Assembly (NCBI RefSeq): GCF_003987395.1
Contig: NZ_PIPT01000004.1
Location: 186,001 to 250,000, forward strand
DNA: 64,000 bases
Source of the DNA: Pseudidiomarina aquimaris
GTDB lineage: Bacteria > Pseudomonadota > Gammaproteobacteria > Enterobacterales > Alteromonadaceae
Direction of reading: 5' to 3'
Shown here piece after piece: positions 39,019 through 47,310 of this stretch (position 1 is the stretch's first letter; every line of letters begins with the position of its first letter). A program made the position numbers and the translations under genes. Under the pieces are notes generated by a model. That model was not told the origin of the DNA. It saw only the letters and a program-made list of their open reading frames with translations, and searched no databases.

Positions 39019-40152
39019 ATGAAGAAGACGGAACTCATCGCAGTCGACCTTTTTGCTGGTGCTGGCGGCTTCTCTTTAGCTGCCATTTTGGCAGGATTCT
39101 CAATCGATTTCTCAATAGAAAATGACAAGTTCGCTGTCCAGACATACAAAAGTAACATACTCCGTATGAAAGGCGGCGAGGATACTCTCGTATTCGACCG
39201 AAGCATATTGGAATGCTGCCCAAAAACAATCAAAGAACAACGATTTAAAAGTAAATCTTGCGACCTCCTGCTAGGAGGGCCCCCTTGTCAAGGCTTTTCA
39301 GCACATAGAATTCTCGATGCTGGAGTCGGAGATCCACGAAATGAGTTGATTCTAGCCTACTTTGACTTCGTTCGAGAACTTCAACCTCGGGTGTTTCTTA
39401 TGGAGAACGTCCCTGGCATTCTTTGGGAAAGACATGAACCTTACATTAAGAAATTTTATAGTGAAGCCAAAAAGGCCGGATATCACTTATATGATCCAGC
39501 CCTCCTTGACGCACGAGATTTCGGTTTACCTCAAAGAAGAAAGCGAGTATTTATTCTTGGTGTCAAAAGCTCGGAATATGAGCCTGATTTCGTCTGGCCA
39601 CCTGAGTCAACGCACTGTGATCCCAAAAAACCGGTAAAAGGGAAATCTTTGTGGAAAACATGTGCAGAAGTATTCCGCCCGACCAACCAGAAAGATATAA
39701 ACGACATCCACATGAATCATGGTGAAGAACTAATTGAAGCCTTTAAGCGCACCCCTCCTAATGGTGGGAGCAGAAAGGACTCAGGTCGCATTCTATCATG
39801 TCACAAAAATCATGATGGACACAAAGACGTTTATGGTCGCATCGATCCATCGCAACCGGCGCCTACGATGACTACTGCATGTATTAATCCGTCAAAAGGT
39901 CGATTCGTTCACCCGACAGAGCATCATGGTATAACTCTCCGCCATGCGGCGCGAATACAAACCTTCCCAGATAACTTTACTTTTTGGGGTGGATTAACTG
40001 CGGCGGGCCGCCAAATAGGGAATGCGGTTCCTGTTGAACTTGGTAAGCACTTGATACAACATATTAAAAATAACCTTCTAACTCCTACTTCTTTGAACGA
40101 GGCTAATCGAGTGTGCGAATATTCGTATAAAAATAAAATAGAAGCGCTATGA
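39019..40152 (+). CDS. DNA (cytosine-5-)-methyltransferase, first gene of relay-type module
   Basis: A 377-residue 5-methylcytosine methyltransferase that modifies a specific DNA sequence, which cannot be read from the protein alone. Motifs in order: I DLFAGAGGFSLA, IV GGPPCQGFS with the catalytic Cys, VI MENVPGI, VIII LPQRRKRVFILG, then the recognition region (about 200-290) and X QIGNAVPVELG. It is a compact enzyme with a short recognition region. Its TGA overlaps the ATG of the following GHKL-ATPase gene (ATGA at 40149-40152), so the two are coupled. It is the first gene after the core parvulin gene, with AT-rich codon use unlike the flanks, which suggests horizontal transfer. Confidence 0.93.
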   Translation: MKKTELIAVDLFAGAGGFSLAAILAGFSIDFSIENDKFAVQTYKSNILRMKGGEDTLVFDRSILECCPKTIKEQRFKSKSCDLLLGGPPCQGFSAHRILDAGVGDPRNELILAYFDFVRELQPRVFLMENVPGILWERHEPYIKKFYSEAKKAGYHLYDPALLDARDFGLPQRRKRVFILGVKSSEYEPDFVWPPESTHCDPKKPVKGKSLWKTCAEVFRPTNQKDINDIHMNHGEELIEAFKRTPPNGGSRKDSGRILSCHKNHDGHKDVYGRIDPSQPAPTMTTACINPSKGRFVHPTEHHGITLRHAARIQTFPDNFTFWGGLTAAGRQIGNAVPVELGKHLIQHIKNNLLTPTSLNEANRVCEYSYKNKIEAL

Positions 40153-43118
40153 TTGAAACTCTGTCATTTCGCACTCAAGCTCGCACGGTTGACCATTTAG
40201 GCCGAGAGCAAATTGCTGACTGTCCCACAGCAATTTCAGAATTATGGAAAAACGCATATGATGCCTATGCTCGCAACGTAAGTCTGCATATCTTCGATGA
40301 TCCGGAGCCGGTCGCCGCTATATTTGATGACGGCCATGGAATGAGCTTCGAAGAGTTCGAAAACCGCTGGCTGATTGTAGGAACAACCTCTAAATTTGAT
40401 AAATCAGTTGAGAGTAAAGCAGATCGCAATGGACTCCCCAAACGGACTAAACAGGGTCAAAAAGGAATCGGCAGACTCTCTTCTGCAAATTTAGGCCCTC
40501 TCCTACTTCTTGTAACCAAACGAAAAGAACATAATTTTGTCGCCGCTTTAATAGACTGGCGAATTTTCGAAAATCCTTACTTGGTTTTGTCTGATATCGA
40601 AGTACCAGTTATTAAATTTAAAGAGCCCGGGCAGCTTTTTGAATTTTTGCCAGAGTTGTTTGAGCGGTTGATGGACAATCTTTGGGGAAACCCAAATGAC
40701 TCAAAACGTACAGAGCGACTCAAACTCGCTTGGGAAACATTCGATAGAGTGAGTTTAGAAGAAACACCAAAGAACGAGAAGCCATCTCAGGTCATCGCGA
40801 ATACTATAATTAATGCCCATTTTGCTGAACACCAAATCGAGCCATGGTCTGTTTGGAGCGGAGAAAGCCAGCACGGTACTGCATTATTAGTGTCTGACAT
40901 CAACCATGACTTACGAGCGCAGCTCGGGACTATCGAACCCAACTCTAGTATAAAGTCTATTCGAGAACAGTTTTTTGCAACTTTATCCGCTTTTACTGAC
41001 CCATTTGTCGAGGCAACTGCAAACGAAAAGAATGCCTTTGACCCGCAATTCTCCTACGAAGTCATAACGTGGACAAATAGAGTCCCCAACTCAATTATTG
41101 AAGATGAGCAAGATGCTATTAATCGCTCTATTACAGACGAAATGGAACATGTCTTAAGCGGAAATATTGACGGTGACGGCGTGTTTCACGGGCATATCAA
41201 AGCCTTTGGCGAATGGCAAAAGTTAGGAACTGACTATAAGATTTATCCGCCAAAAGATTTTAGGATCCCAAAAGGCCCTACTACTTACATCGGTCCTTTT
41301 AGCTTACATGTGGCAACATTTGAGCTTAAGCGCGACAATTCAACCCTCTCTGATGCAGACCACTCTAGATTTCTAGCCCTAGCCGAACAGCATTCGGGGT
41401 TTCTCGTATTTAGAAATGGATTGAGGGTTCTACCATACGGTCGGACGGACAATGATTTTTTCCAAATTGAGACACGCCGGAGTATCTCTGCAGGTCGTGA
41501 GTTCTGGAATGCTCGCAGGATGTTCGGTCGGGTAGCTATTTCTCGCGAGAATAATCCAAACTTGAAAGATAAAGCTGGACGAGAAGGCTTTATCGACAAC
41601 CAAAGTGCGAAAGCTCTACGTATTCTTGTTGCGAACATTCTACGACGGGCTGCATATGAATACTTTGGGCAAGCATCTGAACTTCGCAGAAAAATATTGC
41701 CGGACATTCAAGAGAAAAATGCGAAAGCCAAAGCTGAAATAGAAAGAAAAAATCTTTCAAAGAAAAATGCGCTGAAGTTCCGAAGTAGATTAAAAGCTAA
41801 TCTACCAAAGCTCATTGAATTAACAGAGACTACTCGCAACGTTATTTCTGGTTTTGAAATCAACAACCAGCAAGATATTGAGCGCCTTCAATCGTTGATA
41901 AACGATATTAGTGCGCAGCTTAGCGACCTGCACATAACAGGCGCCCCTGCAAAACTAGGTTCTAGTGAGGATGATTATAGGACTTATCGCAACAGCTTTT
42001 CTCTGGTTCAGGATTTCGTTAGAGAACTAGAAGATCGGAGGGCAATAGCAATACAAGCGATTAATCCTGATAAGCCCGAGGATATAGCACAGAAACAACT
42101 GAATAGTTTTGCTGGCCAGCTGCAAGCCAAGTTGCGTAATTGGAAGAGGGAAATAGAGGCGATACAGGGAACTGAGCGCGAAAGAGTCAAAAAACTATTT
42201 GAAGAACGAACTAAAGTATTTCACTCTTTAGCCATGCCCTTAGTCGAGCAGGTGAAGATGGGGAAATTAGAGCTCGATTCAGCTCTTAAAGAAATGAAGA
42301 AAATTCAAACCATTCTCGATATAGAAAATGAAGATACATTCCAATCATATCTCGATACATTGGAGATAATGAGTGAAAACATCAATATTGAGCTCATTGC
42401 AAGCCAAGGGGCAAGTGAAAACGTGGCTCTCCGTGACGAAATTAATCGGCTTAATGAAGTCGCACAACTTGGGGTAACAGTTGAAATTGTAGGCCATGAA
42501 CTCAGTAGCCATGAGCGGATGATTCGTGAGGGACTTCGTCAGGTCAAAAGTGGAGGACATGAGCACGGCACAAGATTGATTGAAGAGGGATTTGAAGCCC
42601 TCAGTGAACAGCTTGAATTCCTCGCTCCACTCAAAGTATCAGGAAGCCGGATAAGAAGAAAAATTTCTGGTGAAGAGATATTTCGTTACTTAGAGCAATT
42701 TTTCCATAGAGTCCTTCGTTCGCGGCAAATCAGAATTAATGCCTCGGATGATTTTCAAAAATTGTCGTTGTATGAGCAACCATCCAGAATTTTACCTGTT
42801 TTTATAAACTTAGTTAATAACAGTGTTTATTGGTTGGTCAATTCGCATATCGAAAATCCAGTCATTGCACTTTCAGTAATTAATAACAAAGTTGTTGTAT
42901 CAGATAATGGGCCTGGTATCGATCAACTCGACCAAGAAAGCCTTTTTAAAATTTTCTTTAGTAGAAAAAGTAGTCGGGGAAGAGGAATTGGTCTTTACCT
43001 TTGTCGGGCAAATCTTATGGCCGGTGGGCACGTTATAGAGTATGCAACCGAACGTAGCTACAGATATCTTTCGGGAGCCAACTTCGTAATAGACTTTAAA
43101 GGAGCTTCCTTTGACTGA
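40149..43118 (+). CDS. Double GHKL-ATPase protein (MORC/MutL-like plus histidine-kinase-like)
   Basis: A 989-residue cytosolic protein. The N-terminal ATPase has an N-box ELWKNAYDAY (Asn35), G1 motif DDGHGM (about 60-65) and G2 motif GQKGIGR (103-109), as in MORC, MutL and Hsp90 proteins. A long region of about 480-760 is rich in predicted coiled coil. A His-containing helix, EIVGHELSSHERMI (His783), resembles a histidine-kinase dimerisation helix. The C terminus is a second ATPase: INLVNNSV (about 886), DNGPGI (919) and FFSRKSSRGRGIGLYL (about 934-950). Prokaryotic MORC relatives (paraMORCs) are known in restriction-modification neighbourhoods. Both neighbours overlap it (4 bp and 8 bp). Confidence 0.85.
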   Translation: MIETLSFRTQARTVDHLGREQIADCPTAISELWKNAYDAYARNVSLHIFDDPEPVAAIFDDGHGMSFEEFENRWLIVGTTSKFDKSVESKADRNGLPKRTKQGQKGIGRLSSANLGPLLLLVTKRKEHNFVAALIDWRIFENPYLVLSDIEVPVIKFKEPGQLFEFLPELFERLMDNLWGNPNDSKRTERLKLAWETFDRVSLEETPKNEKPSQVIANTIINAHFAEHQIEPWSVWSGESQHGTALLVSDINHDLRAQLGTIEPNSSIKSIREQFFATLSAFTDPFVEATANEKNAFDPQFSYEVITWTNRVPNSIIEDEQDAINRSITDEMEHVLSGNIDGDGVFHGHIKAFGEWQKLGTDYKIYPPKDFRIPKGPTTYIGPFSLHVATFELKRDNSTLSDADHSRFLALAEQHSGFLVFRNGLRVLPYGRTDNDFFQIETRRSISAGREFWNARRMFGRVAISRENNPNLKDKAGREGFIDNQSAKALRILVANILRRAAYEYFGQASELRRKILPDIQEKNAKAKAEIERKNLSKKNALKFRSRLKANLPKLIELTETTRNVISGFEINNQQDIERLQSLINDISAQLSDLHITGAPAKLGSSEDDYRTYRNSFSLVQDFVRELEDRRAIAIQAINPDKPEDIAQKQLNSFAGQLQAKLRNWKREIEAIQGTERERVKKLFEERTKVFHSLAMPLVEQVKMGKLELDSALKEMKKIQTILDIENEDTFQSYLDTLEIMSENINIELIASQGASENVALRDEINRLNEVAQLGVTVEIVGHELSSHERMIREGLRQVKSGGHEHGTRLIEEGFEALSEQLEFLAPLKVSGSRIRRKISGEEIFRYLEQFFHRVLRSRQIRINASDDFQKLSLYEQPSRILPVFINLVNNSVYWLVNSHIENPVIALSVINNKVVVSDNGPGIDQLDQESLFKIFFSRKSSRGRGIGLYLCRANLMAGGHVIEYATERSYRYLSGANFVIDFKGASFD

Positions 43119-44961
43119 CTTTTCAAAACTAGTAAAAGAAGCGTTCATTGACCCCCTAAGGTCAGTATTAATTGTCGATGATGAGTATCCAACTTGGGAG
43201 GAAGTCTTAAACTCCCACTTTGATAAAACGACTCAAAACGAAGGCCTTGAAGCCCGTTCTCAAGCCAAACCATGGAGGGTGCAACCAGAAGGTCCAAAGA
43301 AGGTAATAGATGAGTTTAGAAAGGTAAAACCGGGATTCGTAATTGATATTCATGACGCTTTAGCTTCTAGCTCCGGCACCAAAGACGAAGCTGAGCCCGG
43401 ACGAGAATCACCAATCGAACTTGCTAACCATCTTCATCAATCAGATCTTCTTATCCTTGACTATAACCTTGAGGGGGCTAGTTCTGGCGGTAAGACAGCG
43501 AGAGAGCTACTAAGGACAACGTTAACCAATAATCACTTCAATCTAATTATAGTTCACACAGGTGAGGCTGATTTAGAGACTGTTATGTCTGAGTGTTTAA
43601 TTTCTCTCATGCAGAGTTGTACTTCTACATTTGCAGATGGGGTAATTAACAGTCTCAATGAATTAGATGGTAAATTAGATGATTTAGAAATTGCGGAGGA
43701 ATTTGATCGAAGGCAGTTAGAGCATTGCTTCACAATGACTGAGTATCTAGCCATTCGCCACCCAAGTATCAATGAAAGCGAGCTAACAAGACAGTTCATG
43801 AAAGCAGAGGGGCAGCTTAGTGAATTGAACCGTTTAGGACAACAGGTTGGACTAAAAGGCCGTGAATTAAGGCTATTTCTATATTGGACAATTCGACAAT
43901 TTGAAAAAAACCATCTTGATGAATTTTCAGAAGAAACACTTAAAGGTCTTGTCTGGGAAATTGACGACCCTTCAAAATGGTTAAGAACCTCCAAAGGTTT
44001 TGTTTCCTTTGTCAAAAAAGGACAGGACAACCTATTGCAGAAACTTCAAAATGCATTAGAAAACTGGAAGCCTACTCCCTCGCGATTACTGTCCGCAAAG
44101 TACCGTCATGTTCTCAACACTATAGGTATCGAAGCGGAGGATGACTCCCTACTTAAGAGCCATGTGTTTGCACAGTTTTATAATCAAATTTGTGAATCTC
44201 CAGGTCAAGGAGTCTCTGAGCAGCAAGCTGATCTATTGAGAGCTTTTAAACTCAAAAATCATGTTTCTCGGCAATCGGAATCAATTTCGTTTCTAATAGA
44301 AGATGAGATTATCAATTTTGGAAAACGAATAGTTGCCGCAGATAACGCAAGTGGAGATAAGTTCAAAACCCACTACGGTATTGACCTTGAAGATGAACAA
44401 GTGAAAAAGGATGCTGTAACGCGCTACAATCACTATGTCTCTACATTACCGTTAATGAAGTCCCAACCACATCAGTTAGATTGTGGTCACATCTTTAAAA
44501 TTGGTGGTGACTGGTGGGTGTGTGCAACTCCCGCTTGTGATTTGCAACCGGGACAGAACTCTATTGCTTTCATTGGAAATTGTGAAGAACTTCGCCCTTT
44601 CACAGCGCTTAGACTAGAAAAAGTAAAATCTAATCATCTGAGCGGGGACCATATAAATAGCGGGTCATACTGCTTCGTCGAAGAGAATGAAAAAATTATA
44701 GCGTTGGGCCTACGTCCACTAAATGATGAAGCAAAACCATCGACACAAAAAGTAACCTGGCGGACATTCGTAGCAAAAGACGCTGGATTGATAACCAACG
44801 GCATCCTTCATGTTTACCAGTTTGAACTAAACTCTGGACAGGTTCAAACTAATGCAGTAGAAGCTACTTTAATAGCAAAACTACGTTACGAATATGCACT
44901 TAATTACATACAGCGGATAGGAACTAGTGTGTCCAGAATTGGTTTAGATTATTCAGCATGA
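43111..44961 (+). CDS. Atypical receiver-domain protein, partner of the double GHKL ATPase
   Basis: A 616-residue protein. It starts with TTG at 43111, with AAAGGAG 6 bp upstream, and overlaps the ATPase gene by 8 bp. The first about 160 residues resemble a response-regulator receiver: VLIVDDE (acidic pair Asp23, Asp24), LLILDYNL with Asp117 as probable phosphate acceptor, and LIIVHTGEAD with the conserved Thr. The spacing between acidic pair and Asp117 is about twice normal, so there is an insert. No DNA-binding output domain is seen. The C terminus (about 445-616) has Cys458, Cys471 and Cys476 in CGHIF and WWVCATPACDL, and ends LRYEYALNYIQRIGTSVSRIGLD. It is probably the effector or adaptor of the module. 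Confidence 0.72.
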   Translation: MTDFSKLVKEAFIDPLRSVLIVDDEYPTWEEVLNSHFDKTTQNEGLEARSQAKPWRVQPEGPKKVIDEFRKVKPGFVIDIHDALASSSGTKDEAEPGRESPIELANHLHQSDLLILDYNLEGASSGGKTARELLRTTLTNNHFNLIIVHTGEADLETVMSECLISLMQSCTSTFADGVINSLNELDGKLDDLEIAEEFDRRQLEHCFTMTEYLAIRHPSINESELTRQFMKAEGQLSELNRLGQQVGLKGRELRLFLYWTIRQFEKNHLDEFSEETLKGLVWEIDDPSKWLRTSKGFVSFVKKGQDNLLQKLQNALENWKPTPSRLLSAKYRHVLNTIGIEAEDDSLLKSHVFAQFYNQICESPGQGVSEQQADLLRAFKLKNHVSRQSESISFLIEDEIINFGKRIVAADNASGDKFKTHYGIDLEDEQVKKDAVTRYNHYVSTLPLMKSQPHQLDCGHIFKIGGDWWVCATPACDLQPGQNSIAFIGNCEELRPFTALRLEKVKSNHLSGDHINSGSYCFVEENEKIIALGLRPLNDEAKPSTQKVTWRTFVAKDAGLITNGILHVYQFELNSGQVQTNAVEATLIAKLRYEYALNYIQRIGTSVSRIGLDYSA

Positions 44962-45097
44962 GATTATATCATTTTTACCGTCGATTCATAGAAAAGTCAG
45001 CCCTGAAAAGTATACTTTAGAATTAGAAAGCTCACATAAATCTAATTTTCAAACGCACATTCCAAGATTGATTATAAGTTGATATCTATTCTGTTGA

Positions 45098-45121
45098 ATG
45101 ATTTTTTCAATTAAAAATCAT
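45098..45121. terminator. AT-rich inverted repeat between receiver gene and second methyltransferase
   Basis: ATGATTTTT (45098-45106) and AAAAATCAT (45113-45121) pair perfectly over 9 bp with a 6-base loop, overlapping the stop of the reverse-strand methyltransferase. Between convergent genes this is a plausible, weak terminator. Confidence 0.4.
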
Positions 45122-46710
45122 ACTGTTATTTGTTGCCGATCAAAATTTAAAACTTGACTACAAACCATACCCAATCGATAAGCCAAAAGCGGGGGAACAG
45201 CATTACCTACTTGAGTGTATTGTGGCACCTCAAAGCGCCTCATCCTACCTCCTGTTGTGATTTTTGAGCGGAATACAAAACCATCAGGAAAAGACTGTAT
45301 TCTTGCCATTTCGCGAACACTGAATACTCTCAGTTCTCTCTCATCATAATGACAGCCATCATCGGGAATAGACAAAGCTGCTGGTGCCGGTTGATCAGGA
45401 TTAAGGGCTTTTTGGGTCTGTTTTTTAGTCGGATGACATAAAAGATATTGCTCCAACTCTTCTTTACTTCCAAAGTGCGCCAACTCGCCGCTTTGCAGCT
45501 TGAATTTGAAGGACCGTAAATGTATCCACGAATCATAACTTAAAGAACGGCACTGCCCCTTCAATAAGTCCATTACATTTCTTGTAACCTTTGATTCGTT
45601 CAGCTGTTGTAATATTTGATATATTCTAAATCGTCTCTGTACCGTCGGTGAGTTTGAACGTTTTTCATGGTTAAAAAGTTTCTCACCTGAGGGCATGTTG
45701 AATAGATTATTCAAATAGCTAACGTACTCACTTTGCAAACTCGGATGGTTCTCTTTCAGATCATCTATTGCATCTCTTACCGTGACCTCATTGATACTTT
45801 GCAGTTGATATAGAAAGCTTGCATTCATCAACTCTCGATCTTGAGGCTTTGACGAGTCAAAATATTTAAGATCTCCATACTGTGGCTCAATCCCAATAAT
45901 ATTTAACTTTTCAAAAAAATTTATTGATGACTTGAATAGAAGAGTATGTGTCTGAGACTCATTTTTGCCCATCCACTTTTTAAAAAAGTCCTCGCGGAAT
46001 GCCATAAGAATGAATCTTGGCCTGTTCTGAGGAACGCCGGCAAACCTTGCATTAATGTGCAGGCAAAGCGGAATATAGCCGATTTGCGCGAAAGCTTTTG
46101 CCACTTCGAACCATGCGTAGTACTTGTTGCCATCAACATCACGAAAAGCTCGTAATATTCCAGTAACATTCTCAAGCATGGCCATTTTTGGTCGAACCTT
46201 AGCCACAAATTTCGCAAATTCCCATGGAAGCGTATTCTTATCACAATCTTTTCTGCGCAACCCCGCCATACTAAAGCTCTGACAAGGGGGGCCTCCTGAA
46301 ATTAGGTCCACCCCTTCACCATTATTGGAATTACGAATCGATTTTAAAAAGCTTGGTTCTTGTTCTAACAGCTTATTCAGCTCTACTATACTGCCGATTA
46401 CCAATTTGCCGCTTATGGTGTTGCTCGCACCTTTCAGGTCGGAATACCCTTGCGCGACAAGAGGTGGGAACTCAAAAGGATTCTCACGTAATCTTCGTTT
46501 CAAATCAGGATAAGCACTATTGAGCCAAAGAGTCTTAGACGGAGTCAGATCGCCTTGAGCTAATCGACTTAAGTCCTCATGCAGTATGTTGTATGCATAT
46601 GACTCTCCAGCCATAGGGGATAGCTCATTTGCGAACAGGAGTTCAAAACCAGCGCGCTCTAACCCGAGTGACAAGCCGCCACATCCGGCAAAAAGTTCGA
46701 TATAGTTCAA
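45118..46710 (-). CDS. DNA (cytosine-5-)-methyltransferase, partner of the MvaI/BcnI-family endonuclease
   Basis: A 530-residue 5-methylcytosine methyltransferase. Motifs: I ELFAGCGGLSLGLERAGF, IV GGPPCQSFSMAG with catalytic Cys, VI LENVTGIL, VIII VPQNRPRFILMAFR and X QVGNAVPPLLAYRLG. The recognition region between VIII and IX is large (about 270-430). An extra segment of about 70 residues lies between motifs I and IV. It starts with TTG at 46710 (GGAG upstream). It is divergent from the restriction endonuclease gene across about 600 bp, so this is the probable protective methylase of that enzyme. Sequence is AT-rich like the rest of the island. Confidence 0.92.
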   Translation of the reverse strand: MNYIELFAGCGGLSLGLERAGFELLFANELSPMAGESYAYNILHEDLSRLAQGDLTPSKTLWLNSAYPDLKRRLRENPFEFPPLVAQGYSDLKGASNTISGKLVIGSIVELNKLLEQEPSFLKSIRNSNNGEGVDLISGGPPCQSFSMAGLRRKDCDKNTLPWEFAKFVAKVRPKMAMLENVTGILRAFRDVDGNKYYAWFEVAKAFAQIGYIPLCLHINARFAGVPQNRPRFILMAFREDFFKKWMGKNESQTHTLLFKSSINFFEKLNIIGIEPQYGDLKYFDSSKPQDRELMNASFLYQLQSINEVTVRDAIDDLKENHPSLQSEYVSYLNNLFNMPSGEKLFNHEKRSNSPTVQRRFRIYQILQQLNESKVTRNVMDLLKGQCRSLSYDSWIHLRSFKFKLQSGELAHFGSKEELEQYLLCHPTKKQTQKALNPDQPAPAALSIPDDGCHYDERELRVFSVREMARIQSFPDGFVFRSKITTGGRMRRFEVPQYTQVGNAVPPLLAYRLGMVCSQVLNFDRQQITV

Positions 46711-47310
46711 AATTATGCTCTCCTCACTACAGACCGCTAGTTTTTCTTTAATTCTAGCGATTTTACAGGAAATTTTCCAGGGAAATTCCTTTCATATAGA
46801 GCAAAATCAGTGTTTCACAGAACCAACCAATTAAGTTTCTGAAATTTAAAGACTTAAAATATTGTCTCGCTAAAGCTTCTATCAACCGCTTATCGTACAG
46901 GACTTGATTATCACAAGTATCCTACGCCAATAAAGTCACCTATAACATCCGCACGCGTAATCTATGCGCTCAGGCTGGCCACACTTCGTCATCCTTGCGT
47001 ATGAAGTCGTAGTACGATATTTTCTTACATGGATTAAATAGAGAATCCACTCTTCCTAGTAAAGATCCCTTTAGATCATCTCTGTAGATATGCCAATCAA
47101 TAGACTCGGCAGGTTTGCAGTGGGCCATTTCAAAATCTGCAAATATCATTCTTGGTATATCTACTCAGCATTGTCTGGGCGGATTTGCGTACTGTGTTTT
47201 GTCCCGACCATGCATAACTTGGTTCAATGGGAAACCTGTTGTCAGACAAAGTGCCTCAGCACCCCCTAAGTACATCAAATTCACACAGTACCCTGATTCT
47301 GAGTACCAAC
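46711..47310. other. 600-bp divergent intergenic region of the restriction-modification pair
   Basis: This lies between the second methyltransferase and the endonuclease. It holds one reverse-strand open frame of 59 codons (46970-47149, listed separately). Near the methyltransferase start are two adjacent near-palindromes, AGGAAATTTTCC (46767-46778) and AGGGAAATTCCT (46779-46790), which could be operators. No C-protein gene, transposase or tRNA was recognised. The 150 bp next to the endonuclease show no clear signal. Confidence 0.5.
46970..47149 (-). CDS. Hypothetical 59-residue protein
   Basis: An open frame from the ATG at 47149 to the TGA at 46970 encodes a protein of mixed, protein-like composition, with aromatic and charged residues (MIFADFEMAHCKPAE early; WHIYRDDLKGSLLGRV in the middle; ending DDEVWPA). 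No family is recognised. A stop lies six codons upstream, so it is either complete or the remnant of a larger gene. It lies upstream of, and is transcribed toward, the methyltransferase gene (260 bp away). No strong ribosome site is seen. Confidence 0.35.
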   Translation of the reverse strand: MIFADFEMAHCKPAESIDWHIYRDDLKGSLLGRVDSLFNPCKKISYYDFIRKDDEVWPA

